Shown here: in pieces, positions 9,617 through 17,815 of the stretch
Position numbering within the stretch: position 1 is the first letter of the stretch
Layout: the number at the start of each line of letters is the position of its first letter
Assembly (NCBI GenBank): GCA_018110825.1
Contig: JAGBCL010000014.1
Coordinates: 90,467-154,466 of the forward strand
Direction: 5' to 3'
DNA: 64,000 bases
From: Oscillospiraceae bacterium
GTDB taxonomy: Bacteria > Bacillota > Clostridia > Oscillospirales > Ruminococcaceae
Made by a program: the position numbers and the translations under genes
The notes under the pieces: model-generated
Seen by the model: the letters and a program-made list of their open reading frames with translations, nothing else
What the model was told of the DNA's origin: nothing
Databases searched by the model: none

Positions 9617-10027
9617 TTAGTGACAGCCACCGCAAGTTGAACAGCTTCCACCGCAACTGTGAGGCTCTTCGGTAGGGCATGTTTCAGGATCTTCACCATT
9701 TGCGGAATATGTTATAACCATATTAATCTGGTTAAGCATGACATCCATTGCATTTTTAGCTTCATTATATGCAGCCATATTTGGATTTGACATAATTGTT
9801 GAATAAAGCTCCTTGATTTCATTGTCAAGAGCAGTAAGCTTTTCTGCGCTTCTGTCTTCCTTACCCATTTCTGCATTCAATTCAATTCTCTTCATCTGGA
9901 ATTCATTAATAAGCTGCTGGAGAGCTGAATCAGCATCGTTGGCTTCTTTTGCCTTACAGTAGGCAGCATATCTTTCATCTGCCTGAATCATTTTTCCTAA
10001 TTCTCTCGCTTTGTCAATTACATTCAT
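9617..10027 (-). CDS. YlbF/YmcA-family protein with C-terminal cysteine cluster
   Basis: A 136-residue alpha-helical Com_YlbF-type protein (MNVIDKARELGKMIQADERY; FQMKRIELNAEMGKEDRSAE). In Bacillus, YlbF and YmcA form a Fe-S-binding complex with YaaT that directs RNase Y processing and affects Spo0A phosphorylation. The last 20 residues here are unusually Cys-rich (HSCGGSCSTCGGCH), five cysteines and a terminal His able to hold metal. It sits between miaB and mutS in one direction with a 19-nt gap to miaB. The family call is sound; the RNase Y link is inferred from relatives. Confidence 0.8.
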   Translation of the reverse strand: MNVIDKARELGKMIQADERYAAYCKAKEANDADSALQQLINEFQMKRIELNAEMGKEDRSAEKLTALDNEIKELYSTIMSNPNMAAYNEAKNAMDVMLNQINMVITYSANGEDPETCPTEEPHSCGGSCSTCGGCH

Positions 10028-10045
10028 TTTTTATACTCCTTTATA

Positions 10046-11413
10046 TTAATTTATTATTTCACCTTGTAAAGCCCAATTAAAAACTTTAGTGATTTTAACT
10101 TTTTTACGCTGTCCGATTATAATTTCATCAGATTTGGCTTCTACAATTATAAACTCATCACTTTTACCGGTATACCAGTTATCATTTTTACCTTCAGAAT
10201 CAAAAAGTACATCAAGTACTCTTCCTTCAAAACGTTTGAAAAATTCTGATGATACTTCACGCTGCACTTCAAGAAGCTCTCTCATCCACTTACCTTTATC
10301 TTCAGCTGATGTTTTGTCATCAATAAGAGCTGCTTTGGTTCCAGTGCGTTTAGAATAAATGAATGAAAAAACATTATCATATTTAACCTTGCGCATTACA
10401 TCGAGCGTACATTTGAAATCCTCATATGTTTCATTTGGGAAACCAATAATTATATCTGTACTGAATGAGAAATCCGGGATACGGCTTCTTGCATAATCAA
10501 TGATTTCCATATATTTTTCAACAGTATACCGCCTATTCATTTCGTCAAGAATACGATTGCTACCTGACTGCAGCGGCAAGTGAAGATGTTTGCAAACTTT
10601 ATCACACTCTACTATAGCATCAATAAACTCCTTGGTAGCATCCTTAGGATGAGGTGACATAAATCTGATTTTAAAATCACCTTCTATATTATTAATCATC
10701 CTGAGAAGTTCCGAAAAAGTTATAGGGTTTTCAAGTGTTTTTCCATAAGAATTTACATTTTGCCCTAAAAGCATTATCTCCTTATATCCTGCATCAACCA
10801 GTTCCTTAACCTCTTTAAGAATTGCTCCGGGTTTTCGGCTTCGTTCTCTGCCTCTGACATATGGAACAATGCAGTACGAACAGAAATTATTACATCCGTA
10901 CATAATCGGAACACCAGTTTTTATTTTATCGTTTCTGACAGCCGGAATTCCTTCAGGAATTTCGTTATTATATTCCGTAATATCTACCATCAGCTTTCTC
11001 TCTGTCAAAACATTGTATACCAGTTTCGGAAGCTCATTCAAAGCGAAAGTTCCGAAAACAAGATCAACTTGCTTATAAGTTTTCTTTATTTTCTCAACAA
11101 CATGCTCCTGTTGAGCCATGCATCCGCAAATTCCTATTATCAATTCAGGATTATTTTCTTTAAGATGCTTTAGATTTCCTATAAGCCCATATATCTTTAA
11201 TTCAGCATTTTCACGGACCGCACAAGTATTATATATTATCATATCAGCTGAAGTGGCATCGTTAGTTATACCATATCCAAGTTCTGTAAGCAAGCCAAGA
11301 ATTTTTTCTCCATCACTCACATTCTGCTGACATCCAAAGCTATGAAGATAGCAAAGCGGAGGTGATATTCTTGCAGATAATATTTTCTGAACCTTATTCT
11401 TATAATCAGTCAC
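10046..11413 (-). CDS. miaB: tRNA-2-methylthio-N6-dimethylallyladenosine synthase MiaB
   Basis: Radical-SAM methylthiotransferase acting on i6A37 tRNA, the MiaA product. The N-terminal cluster domain carries FGCQQN, NTCAVRE and GICGCM cysteines; the radical-SAM motif is GCNNFCSYCIVPYVRG (CxxxCxxC); the C-terminus is a TRAM domain. The frame is open to 11485, but a GTG at 11411-11413 behind GGGGAG is the likely start, because a sigma-A promoter (11457-11485) lies inside the extra segment. This gives 455 residues. Confidence 0.94.
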   Translation of the reverse strand: MTDYKNKVQKILSARISPPLCYLHSFGCQQNVSDGEKILGLLTELGYGITNDATSADMIIYNTCAVRENAELKIYGLIGNLKHLKENNPELIIGICGCMAQQEHVVEKIKKTYKQVDLVFGTFALNELPKLVYNVLTERKLMVDITEYNNEIPEGIPAVRNDKIKTGVPIMYGCNNFCSYCIVPYVRGRERSRKPGAILKEVKELVDAGYKEIMLLGQNVNSYGKTLENPITFSELLRMINNIEGDFKIRFMSPHPKDATKEFIDAIVECDKVCKHLHLPLQSGSNRILDEMNRRYTVEKYMEIIDYARSRIPDFSFSTDIIIGFPNETYEDFKCTLDVMRKVKYDNVFSFIYSKRTGTKAALIDDKTSAEDKGKWMRELLEVQREVSSEFFKRFEGRVLDVLFDSEGKNDNWYTGKSDEFIIVEAKSDEIIIGQRKKVKITKVFNWALQGEIIN

Positions 11414-11456
11414 TTGACTGCTCCCCTTTTTAACGCAATAACAAAATACATTTATA

Positions 11457-11485
11457 ATTATATCACTTTTCAAGTCAAAATGCAA
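11457..11485 (-). promoter_or_regulatory. Sigma-A promoter for miaB
   Basis: On the minus strand: TTGCAT (11480-11485), a 17-nt spacer, and TATAAT (11457-11462). It drives miaB and probably the ylbF-like, mutS and mutL genes below it. Confidence 0.6.
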
Positions 11486-11490
11486 CTATT

Positions 11491-12075
11491 TCAATATACT
11501 TTTTCGCAACCATCAAACAATATTTTTACATCAGTAGGTATAAATGAACCATAGCCCTGATATTTTACATATATTTCATCTTCATACTTAAAAATAAGTA
11601 TTTCATTATTCGGATTATCATTATCTACATACTTTTCTGCTACAACGTATTCTGATAAAAATGGATTTTCTTTATATGGATAAATCTCTGCATCAACATC
11701 GTCTATAGCATTACCATATTCAAAAAGTATTCCTTCATCAGCAAAAACTTCTGTATCTTCAACCCCTGAAAATAATACCGAAACTTTATATCCTGCATTA
11801 TTTTTTTCAAGACGTGAACTTTCAAATACTAATCCGTATTCTTTCGAAACAGCAGCATATTCAAAATACAAATCAAGAAGTTCTTCTGATGTATTTTCAG
11901 GATATCTGAACATATGATATGGACGATTCAGTTTATCAATCAGTCCATTACCTCCAAAATAAATAATACAAAATATTGCAATTGAAATAATAGTATATAT
12001 TACTGTCTGTTTTTGGGAGTTTTTGGGAACACGTTCTTGTTCTCTTTCATCAACAATAGTTACATCTTCTTCCAT
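11491..12075 (-). CDS. Unknown single-pass membrane protein
   Basis: 194 residues. A charged cytoplasmic N-terminus (EEDVTIVDEREQERVP) is followed by one membrane helix (about 25-45, VIYTIISIAIFCIIYFGGNG) and an extracytoplasmic domain rich in Tyr and acidic residues, ending FDGCEKVY. No family is recognised. It is transcribed divergently from the DnaD-like gene, with 133 AT-rich bases between the two starts. It ends 5 nt before the miaB promoter region, so it is probably its own unit. Confidence 0.7.
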   Translation of the reverse strand: MEEDVTIVDEREQERVPKNSQKQTVIYTIISIAIFCIIYFGGNGLIDKLNRPYHMFRYPENTSEELLDLYFEYAAVSKEYGLVFESSRLEKNNAGYKVSVLFSGVEDTEVFADEGILFEYGNAIDDVDAEIYPYKENPFLSEYVVAEKYVDNDNPNNEILIFKYEDEIYVKYQGYGSFIPTDVKILFDGCEKVY

Positions 12076-12208
12076 ATGTTCAATATGCTCCTTTCTAGAC
12101 TATGTTATTTATAGAATATCACGAATTTTTTTTTTGGTCAAGTTTATAGTGATTTTTTTCTTAATTTATGATATAATTACTTTATATAAACATGGGAAGG
12201 TTATAAAA

Positions 12209-13189
12209 ATGAACTATAAAATCAATTGGGATGGTGCAAACGGAGTTTTTGCAGTTCCTGACAGTGTTGCAGAGTCATTGAAACTTGCAAATGGAAAAGC
12301 TGTCAAAGTTATTTTATACATATTAAAAAATAAAATAACTGATATAAATTGCAAATCAATTGCATCTGCAATCGGTGTTAGCGAGGAAGATGTAGAAGAT
12401 GCTGTTTCATTTTGGCAACAGGTTGGAGTTATATATCAGGTTGGTAGCCAACCTGTCGAAGCTGTTAAAACCACACTTAATATACAACCTGCGATTGTTT
12501 CAGAAATTTCTAACGAACGTGCAAAGGAAAAAGCAACCAAAATGCTTTCACCTACCGAAATTGCTGAACGTGCTGAAAAAAATGATGAAATCAAATTCTT
12601 ATTCAACGCTGCCGAAGCTACACTTGGAAAGGTTCTTACTTATACGGAACAAAGAACTATTATTTGGCTTTATGAATATTACAGCATTGCTCCGGATATT
12701 TTGATGATGATTATGGATTTTGCAGTTTCTCAAAAAAAAGCAAGTATAGGATTTATTGAAAAAATTGCAACTACATGGCATGACAATGGTATCACAACTC
12801 ATGAGCAGGCTGAACGTGAAATACGTCAGCTTCAGAATTTCTACTCTTTATCCGGACAAATCACTTCTCGCCTTGAGCTCAATCGAACTCTTACACCTAC
12901 AGAACGCAAATTTGTAAATGATTGGGCTGCCAAAAACATTCCCATTGAACTTATTATTTTTGCATATGAGAAAACGATTGATTCAATAGGAAAAGTAAAA
13001 TTCAGTTACATGAATTCAATACTGAATGACTGGTATAATAAGGGCTGTGCTACACCAAATGATGTAAAATCAATTGAAAGCAGTCGAAGTATATCTCTCA
13101 AAAATGATGTAAAGGAACAGAAAAAACATTCGTATGACTTGGATTTACTTGTTGCACATGCAATCAACAACACTCCAAAAATAAAATGA
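12209..13189 (+). CDS. DnaD-domain replication protein
   Basis: 326 residues with two DnaD-type helical domains. The first is at about 125-205 (EIKFLFNAAEATLGK; IIWLYEYYSIAPDILMMIMD; WHDNGITTHEQAE). The second is at about 220-300 (LTPTERKFVNDWAAK; FSYMNSILNDWYNKG), after an N-terminal winged-helix-like part (SIASAIGVSEEDVEDAVSFW). DnaD proteins remodel origin DNA and help load the replicative helicase. The frame runs 62 codons further upstream, but the ATG at 12209 follows GGGAAGG and has the family-like beginning. The DnaC/DnaI-like loader follows 24 nt later. Confidence 0.88.
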   Translation: MNYKINWDGANGVFAVPDSVAESLKLANGKAVKVILYILKNKITDINCKSIASAIGVSEEDVEDAVSFWQQVGVIYQVGSQPVEAVKTTLNIQPAIVSEISNERAKEKATKMLSPTEIAERAEKNDEIKFLFNAAEATLGKVLTYTEQRTIIWLYEYYSIAPDILMMIMDFAVSQKKASIGFIEKIATTWHDNGITTHEQAEREIRQLQNFYSLSGQITSRLELNRTLTPTERKFVNDWAAKNIPIELIIFAYEKTIDSIGKVKFSYMNSILNDWYNKGCATPNDVKSIESSRSISLKNDVKEQKKHSYDLDLLVAHAINNTPKIK

Positions 13190-13213
13190 TATACCCGGAA
13201 GGAGCGACAATAA

Positions 13214-14209
13214 ATGGCTTTCGACAGACTTACTTATGAAAAAGCGGAACACGCTATTAAACAACGACGTTTTTCTGCTGATAACCGTCTTGCGGAACGA
13301 ATGAACGAAATCGGCACAAAAATTCCCGAAATAAATCAGATTATTAATACTCTTTCTCAAACAAGCATTGAATTATCAAAACTTATTATACGCAAAGAGA
13401 CAGATTTTTCCAAAAATTTCAATAAGATAAAAGAGCAAAATCTTCATGGGCAAGCTATGATAAAACAGCTTCTTGTTCAAAATAATTACCCAGAAAACTA
13501 TCTTGAACCAATTTATACATGTCCTGATTGTAGAGATAAAGGTTACATTAATGGTGAACGCTGTTCATGCTTCAATAAATTACTTACTCGATTTGCAGTT
13601 GAGAAGCTCAACTCGGAAGCGAATATGCCTGAATGTGATTTTGAACATTTTTCATTGGATTATTATAAGGGCACAAGCAATCCCAATTGTCCTGATTGTC
13701 ACAGGAAAATGACCGAAAACCTTGCATTCTGCAAACATTACGCTCAGAATTTTTCACTTAAATCAGACAGTCTGTTTATTCTAGGACAAACAGGAATAGG
13801 TAAAACCCATATTTCTCTTTCCATTGCAAAAGAAGTTTCAGAAAAAGGTTACACCGTTGCATATGGTTCATTACTTAATTATTTAAGAATAATTGAAAAA
13901 GAACACTTCGGACGAACAACTAATTCTGAAAATGATACTTTGCAGATATTAATTGATGCAGACTTACTAATTCTTGACGATTTGGGTTCTGAATTTCAAA
14001 CCAATTTTTATGAATCAACTCTATATAATATAATAAACACACGTATAAATCTCGGACTTCCTACAATTATCAGCAGTAACCTTTCTGCTGAAGAACTTCA
14101 AAGACATTATAACGAGCGTATTATCTCAAGATTGTTCAGTGTATTTACTACTCTTATGTTTTTCGGTGATGATATCAGACAGCTAAAGCGTTTACGGAAT
14201 GAATTTTAA
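13214..14209 (+). CDS. DnaC/DnaI-type helicase loader ATPase
   Basis: 331 residues. An N-terminal helical part is followed by a zinc-binding motif, CPDCRDKGYINGERCSC (about 102-118), with another CPDC near 160. An AAA+ domain then has Walker A GQTGIGKTH (about 195) and Walker B LLILDDLGSE, and ends RQLKRLRNEF. It loads the DnaB-family helicase at origins in partnership with DnaD. The ribosome-binding site is GGAAGGAG. An AT-only stem after the stop (about 14211-14236) may be a weak terminator. Confidence 0.9.
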   Translation: MAFDRLTYEKAEHAIKQRRFSADNRLAERMNEIGTKIPEINQIINTLSQTSIELSKLIIRKETDFSKNFNKIKEQNLHGQAMIKQLLVQNNYPENYLEPIYTCPDCRDKGYINGERCSCFNKLLTRFAVEKLNSEANMPECDFEHFSLDYYKGTSNPNCPDCHRKMTENLAFCKHYAQNFSLKSDSLFILGQTGIGKTHISLSIAKEVSEKGYTVAYGSLLNYLRIIEKEHFGRTTNSENDTLQILIDADLLILDDLGSEFQTNFYESTLYNIINTRINLGLPTIISSNLSAEELQRHYNERIISRLFSVFTTLMFFGDDIRQLKRLRNEF

Positions 14210-14237
14210 ATATTTTTTATTTTTTGCAAAAAATATG

Positions 14238-14276
14238 TTGCAATTTTTAGTATAATGTTGTATAATTATACTAAAA
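14238..14276 (+). promoter_or_regulatory. cheV promoter with 12-bp inverted repeat over the -10
   Basis: TTGCAA (14238-14243), a 17-nt spacer and TATAAT (14261-14266) make a sigma-A promoter. A perfect 12-bp inverted repeat, TTTTAGTATAAT (14245-14256) and ATTATACTAAAA (14265-14276), straddles the -10. Because the predicted start site is near 14273, the repeat would act as DNA, probably as an operator. Confidence 0.55.
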
Positions 14277-14295
14277 TCCAGGAAGGAGTTTTCCT

Positions 14296-15210
14296 ATGAA
14301 TACTAATATTTTACTTGAAAGTGGTACAAATGAACTTGAATTACTTGAATTTCAGGTTGGAGACAGCAATTTTGGAATTAATATTTCCAAGGTTGTTGAA
14401 ATAATGATTAATCAGGAGGTTACTCCTGTCCCTAATTCTCCTGATGAGGTTGAAGGTGTTTTTATTCCTCGTGATAAGCTGATTTCCGTTATTGACCTAC
14501 ATAAAGTTGTCAATACGCCTCATACAAAAACTGGAAAGGAAATTTTTATTATTTGCGAGTTCAACCGCATGCATGTTGCTTTTCATGTTTCAAAAGTTAA
14601 AGGTATTCAGCGTATTTCCTGGTCTGACATTTCTGACCCACCTTCTGTTGCTAACGGTAATGGCACTGATGCAGTCGGTCTTGCTACAGGTGTTGCTAAA
14701 GTAAATGACAGAATAATAATCATTATGGATTTTGAAAAAATTGTTTCTACTCTTAATAAAGATGCTGGTCTTGATGTAAATGGTCTCGACAAGCTTTCAA
14801 GACCATCTGCTACTGTTGGCAACAAGCATATTGTTGTTGCTGATGACTCAAAATTCCTTAATAAGATGATAACAGATTCTTTAAGCAGTATTGGATTCCA
14901 TAATATTATTTCTTTCAGCAATGGTCAGGATGCTTGGGATTATGTTGAGTCATTCCGTGATAAGGGAGATAATATTAACTCACACATTGCTTGCGTTATC
15001 AGCGACATTGAAATGCCTAAAATGGATGGTCACAGACTTACGAAGCTTATAAAAGATGATAAAATTCTTCGTAAAATTCCTGTTCTGCTTTTCTCTTCTC
15101 TTATTAATGAGCAAATGATTGCAAAGGGAAAATCAGTCGGTGCTGACGGTCAATTTTCTAAACCTCAGATTAAAGAACTTATAAGTTATCTTACACAAAT
15201 TTTGTCATAA
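14296..15210 (+). CDS. cheV: CheV-type chemotaxis coupling protein (CheW domain + receiver)
   Basis: 304 residues. The N-terminal CheW domain (about 15-165: LLEFQVGDSNFGINISKV; VPNSPDEVEGVFIPRDKLIS) links receptors to the CheA kinase. The C-terminal response-regulator receiver (about 180-304) has the phospho-acceptor Asp in CVISDIEMPKMDG and the usual Lys in GQFSKPQIK. Phosphorylation of CheV tunes receptor adaptation. No other chemotaxis gene is nearby, so it is a stand-alone unit with its own promoter and terminator. Confidence 0.93.
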   Translation: MNTNILLESGTNELELLEFQVGDSNFGINISKVVEIMINQEVTPVPNSPDEVEGVFIPRDKLISVIDLHKVVNTPHTKTGKEIFIICEFNRMHVAFHVSKVKGIQRISWSDISDPPSVANGNGTDAVGLATGVAKVNDRIIIIMDFEKIVSTLNKDAGLDVNGLDKLSRPSATVGNKHIVVADDSKFLNKMITDSLSSIGFHNIISFSNGQDAWDYVESFRDKGDNINSHIACVISDIEMPKMDGHRLTKLIKDDKILRKIPVLLFSSLINEQMIAKGKSVGADGQFSKPQIKELISYLTQILS

Positions 15211-15224
15211 AATAAAAATGCTTG

Positions 15225-15253
15225 TCCTCCGATATTTTCGGAGGATTTTTTTT
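15225..15253 (+). terminator. Intrinsic terminator of cheV
   Basis: Stem TCCTCCGA / TCGGAGGA with a 5-nt loop, followed by eight T. Confidence 0.9.
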
Positions 15254-15261
15254 ATTTATTA

Positions 15262-15320
15262 TGCCGAAAAAATATGTTGTCCTATAATCGACATATTTTT
15301 AAACAATATAAATGTATAAT
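15262..15320 (+). promoter_or_regulatory. Candidate Spo0A-controlled promoter of spoIIGA-sigE
   Basis: A perfect 0A box TGCCGAA (15262-15268; consensus TGNCGAA) and a 6/7 box on the other strand (15287-15293, read TGTCGAT) precede TATAAT (15315-15320). The best -35, TCGACA (15288-15293), is 21 bp from the -10, far from the usual 17. The Bacillus subtilis spoIIG promoter also has abnormally long spacing with 0A boxes over the -35. The match is by eye. Confidence 0.5.
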
Positions 15321-15352
15321 TAGTTTACAATCTTAATTTCAATGGTGATTTA

Positions 15353-16192
15353 ATGTACATATATATTGATATTTTATTAATTACAAACTTATACACAAAT
15401 TTTTTTCTTTTGAAAACTACAGCAAAACTTGTTCATATGCCGCTCAGAAACTCAAAATGCATTATTGCAGCTCTTGCAGGAAGTTTATTTTCATTGATTA
15501 TTCTTCTTCCTCAGCTTAATTCAGCTGTACTATTAATAATCAGAATCGCTTCCGCAGCTGTTATGATATTGGTTTCTTTCAGCGGAAAAACAATTCGTGA
15601 AATATATCGTACCAGTCTCATTTTCTTTTTCGTAAGCTTCATTTTCGCCGGATTTGAATATGGAATATCTATTTTATTCAACAACGGAAATATGTTGTGG
15701 CACAACTCAACGTTGTATGTAGATATTTCTATGATTACTCTTGTTATTTCAACTATTATTTCATATGTAACAATATGCATTTTCAGATATTATCTGGACA
15801 GTAAAAATATTGGCGATTATGAATTCACAATAGTTATTACATATAAAGGTAAATCTACAACAATAAGTGCTGTAGGAGATACTTGCAATAACCTGACGGA
15901 TGTGTTTACAGGAAAACCTGTTATTGTATGCGGTAAAGAAGCTATTTCTGGATTGCTTGATAATGAGGAATCCAAATTGATTTGCGATAAAGATATGCTT
16001 TCTTTTGTTGATGGTTGGAGGCTTATTCCTTTCTCAACAATTCATTCTGATGGGATACTTCCTATTTTTAAACCTACTGCTGCAATAATCAAATGCTCTG
16101 AAAAAAAGATTATCAAACCAGTAGATGTATATATAGGGATAGTTAACAAAAATATGGATAATGCTGTTTTCAACCCCAAAATACTTAATTGA
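15353..16192 (+). CDS. spoIIGA: SpoIIGA, sporulation sigma-E factor processing peptidase
   Basis: A 279-residue membrane aspartic protease that cleaves pro-sigma-E in the mother cell. Five hydrophobic helices fill about residues 1-145. The cytoplasmic protease half contains the active-site region [19 protein letters not shown] with D176. The usual Asp-Ser/Thr-Gly-Asn reads D-T-C-N here, a Gly to Cys change. The gene is followed directly by sigE, and the stop overlaps the Shine-Dalgarno zone of sigE, so the protease and its substrate are translated together, as in all endospore formers. Confidence 0.93.
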   Translation: MYIYIDILLITNLYTNFFLLKTTAKLVHMPLRNSKCIIAALAGSLFSLIILLPQLNSAVLLIIRIASAAVMILVSFSGKTIREIYRTSLIFFFVSFIFAGFEYGISILFNNGNMLWHNSTLYVDISMITLVISTIISYVTICIFRYYLDSKNIGDYEFTIVITYKGKSTTISAVGDTCNNLTDVFTGKPVIVCGKEAISGLLDNEESKLICDKDMLSFVDGWRLIPFSTIHSDGILPIFKPTAAIIKCSEKKIIKPVDVYIGIVNKNMDNAVFNPKILN

Positions 16193-16206
16193 TGAGAGGA
16201 AAGATT

Positions 16207-16923
16207 ATGATGCTTTTAATTCAGAATTTTAAAAAAATTGTCAGACATATTCTGCTAAAAAAACATATTAATAATATTTTTTATATAAATGGTCCTGAAA
16301 CACTTCCTGCTCCTCTTTCGCGTTCTCAGGAAGAAGAAACATTTCAACTTCTTGAAATAAATGAAGAAAAGGCACGTCAGACTCTTATTACACATAATCT
16401 AAGACTTGTTGTTTATATAGCAAAAAAATTTGAATCCACAGGAATTGGCATTGAAGACCTTATATCAATAGGAACAATTGGACTGATAAAAGCAGTTAAA
16501 ACATTTTGTCCAAACAAAAACATCAAACTTGCTACATATGCTTCACGTTGTATTGAAAATGAGATTCTTATGTTTTTAAGAAAAACAAGTCAGCATAAAA
16601 ATGAAGTTTCAATTGACGAACCTCTTAATATTGATTGGGATGGAAATGAATTGTTACTTTCTGACATTCTCGGAACAGATGAAGATACTGTAAATGGGAA
16701 TATTGAGTGTGAAGCTGAAAAAACTATCCTCAGAGAAGCTGTTGAAAGACTTCCTGAGCGTGAAAAAAGTATTATGGAGATGAGATTCGGTCTTATTGAC
16801 GGTAAAGAAAAAACACAAAAAGAGGTAGCAGATTTAATAGGTATTTCACAATCATATATTTCACGACTTGAAAAGAGAATTATTAAAAAGCTAAGAAGAG
16901 AGCTTGAAAAAGTTATATTATAA
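16207..16923 (+). CDS. sigE: RNA polymerase sporulation sigma factor SigE (pro-form)
   Basis: 238 residues. A basic, hydrophobic pro-sequence (about 1-25) leads into [13 protein letters not shown], the SpoIIGA cleavage zone equivalent. Region 2 ([38 protein letters not shown]) and region 4 with an HTH ([19 protein letters not shown]) complete the mother-cell sigma factor. A frame start at TTG 16189 is possible, but ATG 16207 lies six bases after GAGAGGA. SigE controls early mother-cell genes, and sigG follows. Confidence 0.95.
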   Translation: MMLLIQNFKKIVRHILLKKHINNIFYINGPETLPAPLSRSQEEETFQLLEINEEKARQTLITHNLRLVVYIAKKFESTGIGIEDLISIGTIGLIKAVKTFCPNKNIKLATYASRCIENEILMFLRKTSQHKNEVSIDEPLNIDWDGNELLLSDILGTDEDTVNGNIECEAEKTILREAVERLPEREKSIMEMRFGLIDGKEKTQKEVADLIGISQSYISRLEKRIIKKLRRELEKVIL

Positions 16924-16951
16924 TTTCCAATTATTGTTTTGCTTTTCAAAT

Positions 16952-17010
16952 GCATATTAAAAAGTGCTGCTGACAATAATCTTAATAAGATTATCGTCGG
17001 GAGCACTTTT
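16952..17010 (+). promoter_or_regulatory. sigG leader: SD-masking hairpin with embedded forespore-type promoter
   Basis: A long inverted repeat spans 16960-17010: a 9-bp outer stem (AAAAGTGCT / AGCACTTTT), a 5-bp middle stem with one G-U, and an 8-bp inner stem (ATAATCTT / AAGATTAT) around AAT, with two single mismatches. The right arm abuts the sigG ATG and contains its GGGAG ribosome-binding site. A sigma-F/G-like promoter, GCATA (16952-16956), 15 nt, GACAATAATC (16972-16981), lies across the left arm, so a transcript from it would start near 16988 and lack the left arm. Confidence 0.65.
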
Positions 17011-17781
17011 ATGTATTATAATAAAGTTGATATAAGCGGTGTTGATACTTCAAAATTAATAATTTTAAAAGAAGCTGAAAAAATTGAGTTGTTAAAACTT
17101 TGTAAAAAAGGTGACAGAAAAGCACGACAAAAACTTATAAATGGAAATTTAAGATTGGTGCTAAGCGTTATTCAGAAATTTATCGGTCGCGGTGAAAATG
17201 CTGATGATTTGTTTCAGGTTGGATGTATTGGACTGATTAAGGCAATTGATAATTTTAATACTGAAATGGATGTACGCTTTTCAACTTATGCCGTACCTAT
17301 GATTTGTGGAGAAGTCCGAAGATATATGCGTGACAACAATCCAATAAGAGTAAGTCGTTCCTTACGTGATATTGCATACAAGGCAATGCAGGCTAAGGAA
17401 CAACTTATTAACAAAAACCAACGTGAACCTACGATGAAAGAAATATCAGAACTAATTAATGTTAAGCAATCAGATGTAGTACTTGCTCTTGAAAGTATAA
17501 CCGATCCGGTTTCACTGTATGAACCTGTTTATTCAGATGCTGGCGATACACTATATGTTCTGGATCAAATTGGTGATAAAAATGACGATTCAAACTGGAT
17601 TGATGAAATATCGTTGAAAGAATCTATTCATTCACTTCACCCAAGGGAAAAGAATATTCTGTATTTACGCTTTTTTCTTGGAAAAACTCAGGTTGAAGTT
17701 GCAAATGAAATAGGTATTTCACAAGCACAGGTATCCCGTCTTGAAAAAAACACCTTAGCTAAAATTAAGGGAAAAATATAA
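17011..17781 (+). CDS. sigG: RNA polymerase sporulation sigma factor SigG
   Basis: A 256-residue forespore sigma factor. Region 2 contains GNLRLVLSVIQKF, NADDLFQVGCIGLIKAI and RFSTYAVPMICGEVRRYMRD; region 3 IRVSRSLRDIAYKA; region 4 HTH VANEIGISQAQVSRLEK. The start at 17011 was chosen because of GGGAG just upstream and the short N-terminus typical of SigG (MYYNKVDISGVDTSKL, about the Bacillus layout). It follows sigE as in Bacillus and most clostridia and ends in a strong bidirectional terminator. Confidence 0.95.
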   Translation: MYYNKVDISGVDTSKLIILKEAEKIELLKLCKKGDRKARQKLINGNLRLVLSVIQKFIGRGENADDLFQVGCIGLIKAIDNFNTEMDVRFSTYAVPMICGEVRRYMRDNNPIRVSRSLRDIAYKAMQAKEQLINKNQREPTMKEISELINVKQSDVVLALESITDPVSLYEPVYSDAGDTLYVLDQIGDKNDDSNWIDEISLKESIHSLHPREKNILYLRFFLGKTQVEVANEIGISQAQVSRLEKNTLAKIKGKI

Positions 17782-17810
17782 AATCCGGAAATTAATTATT
17801 TCCGGATTTT
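17781..17810. terminator. Bidirectional terminator between sigG and the acetyltransferase gene
   Basis: Perfect 12-bp stem AAATCCGGAAAT / ATTTCCGGATTT with a short loop, A-rich on one side and T-rich on the other, shared by two convergent genes. Confidence 0.85.
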
Positions 17811-17815
17811 ATAGA

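Noticed and set aside
9508-9699. 63-residue frame overlapping the end of the ylbF-like gene
   Set aside because: It reads the Cys-rich tail region in another frame and has no ribosome-binding site.
11414-11485. Longer MiaB with an extra 24 N-terminal residues
   Set aside because: The extra segment contains the promoter boxes, while a GTG with GGGGAG gives the family-typical start.
16959-17010. Simple terminator of sigE
   Set aside because: The inner stem is AT-only and the T-tract is four bases running straight into the sigG start codon; partial termination cannot be excluded but ribosome-binding-site masking is the stronger reading.
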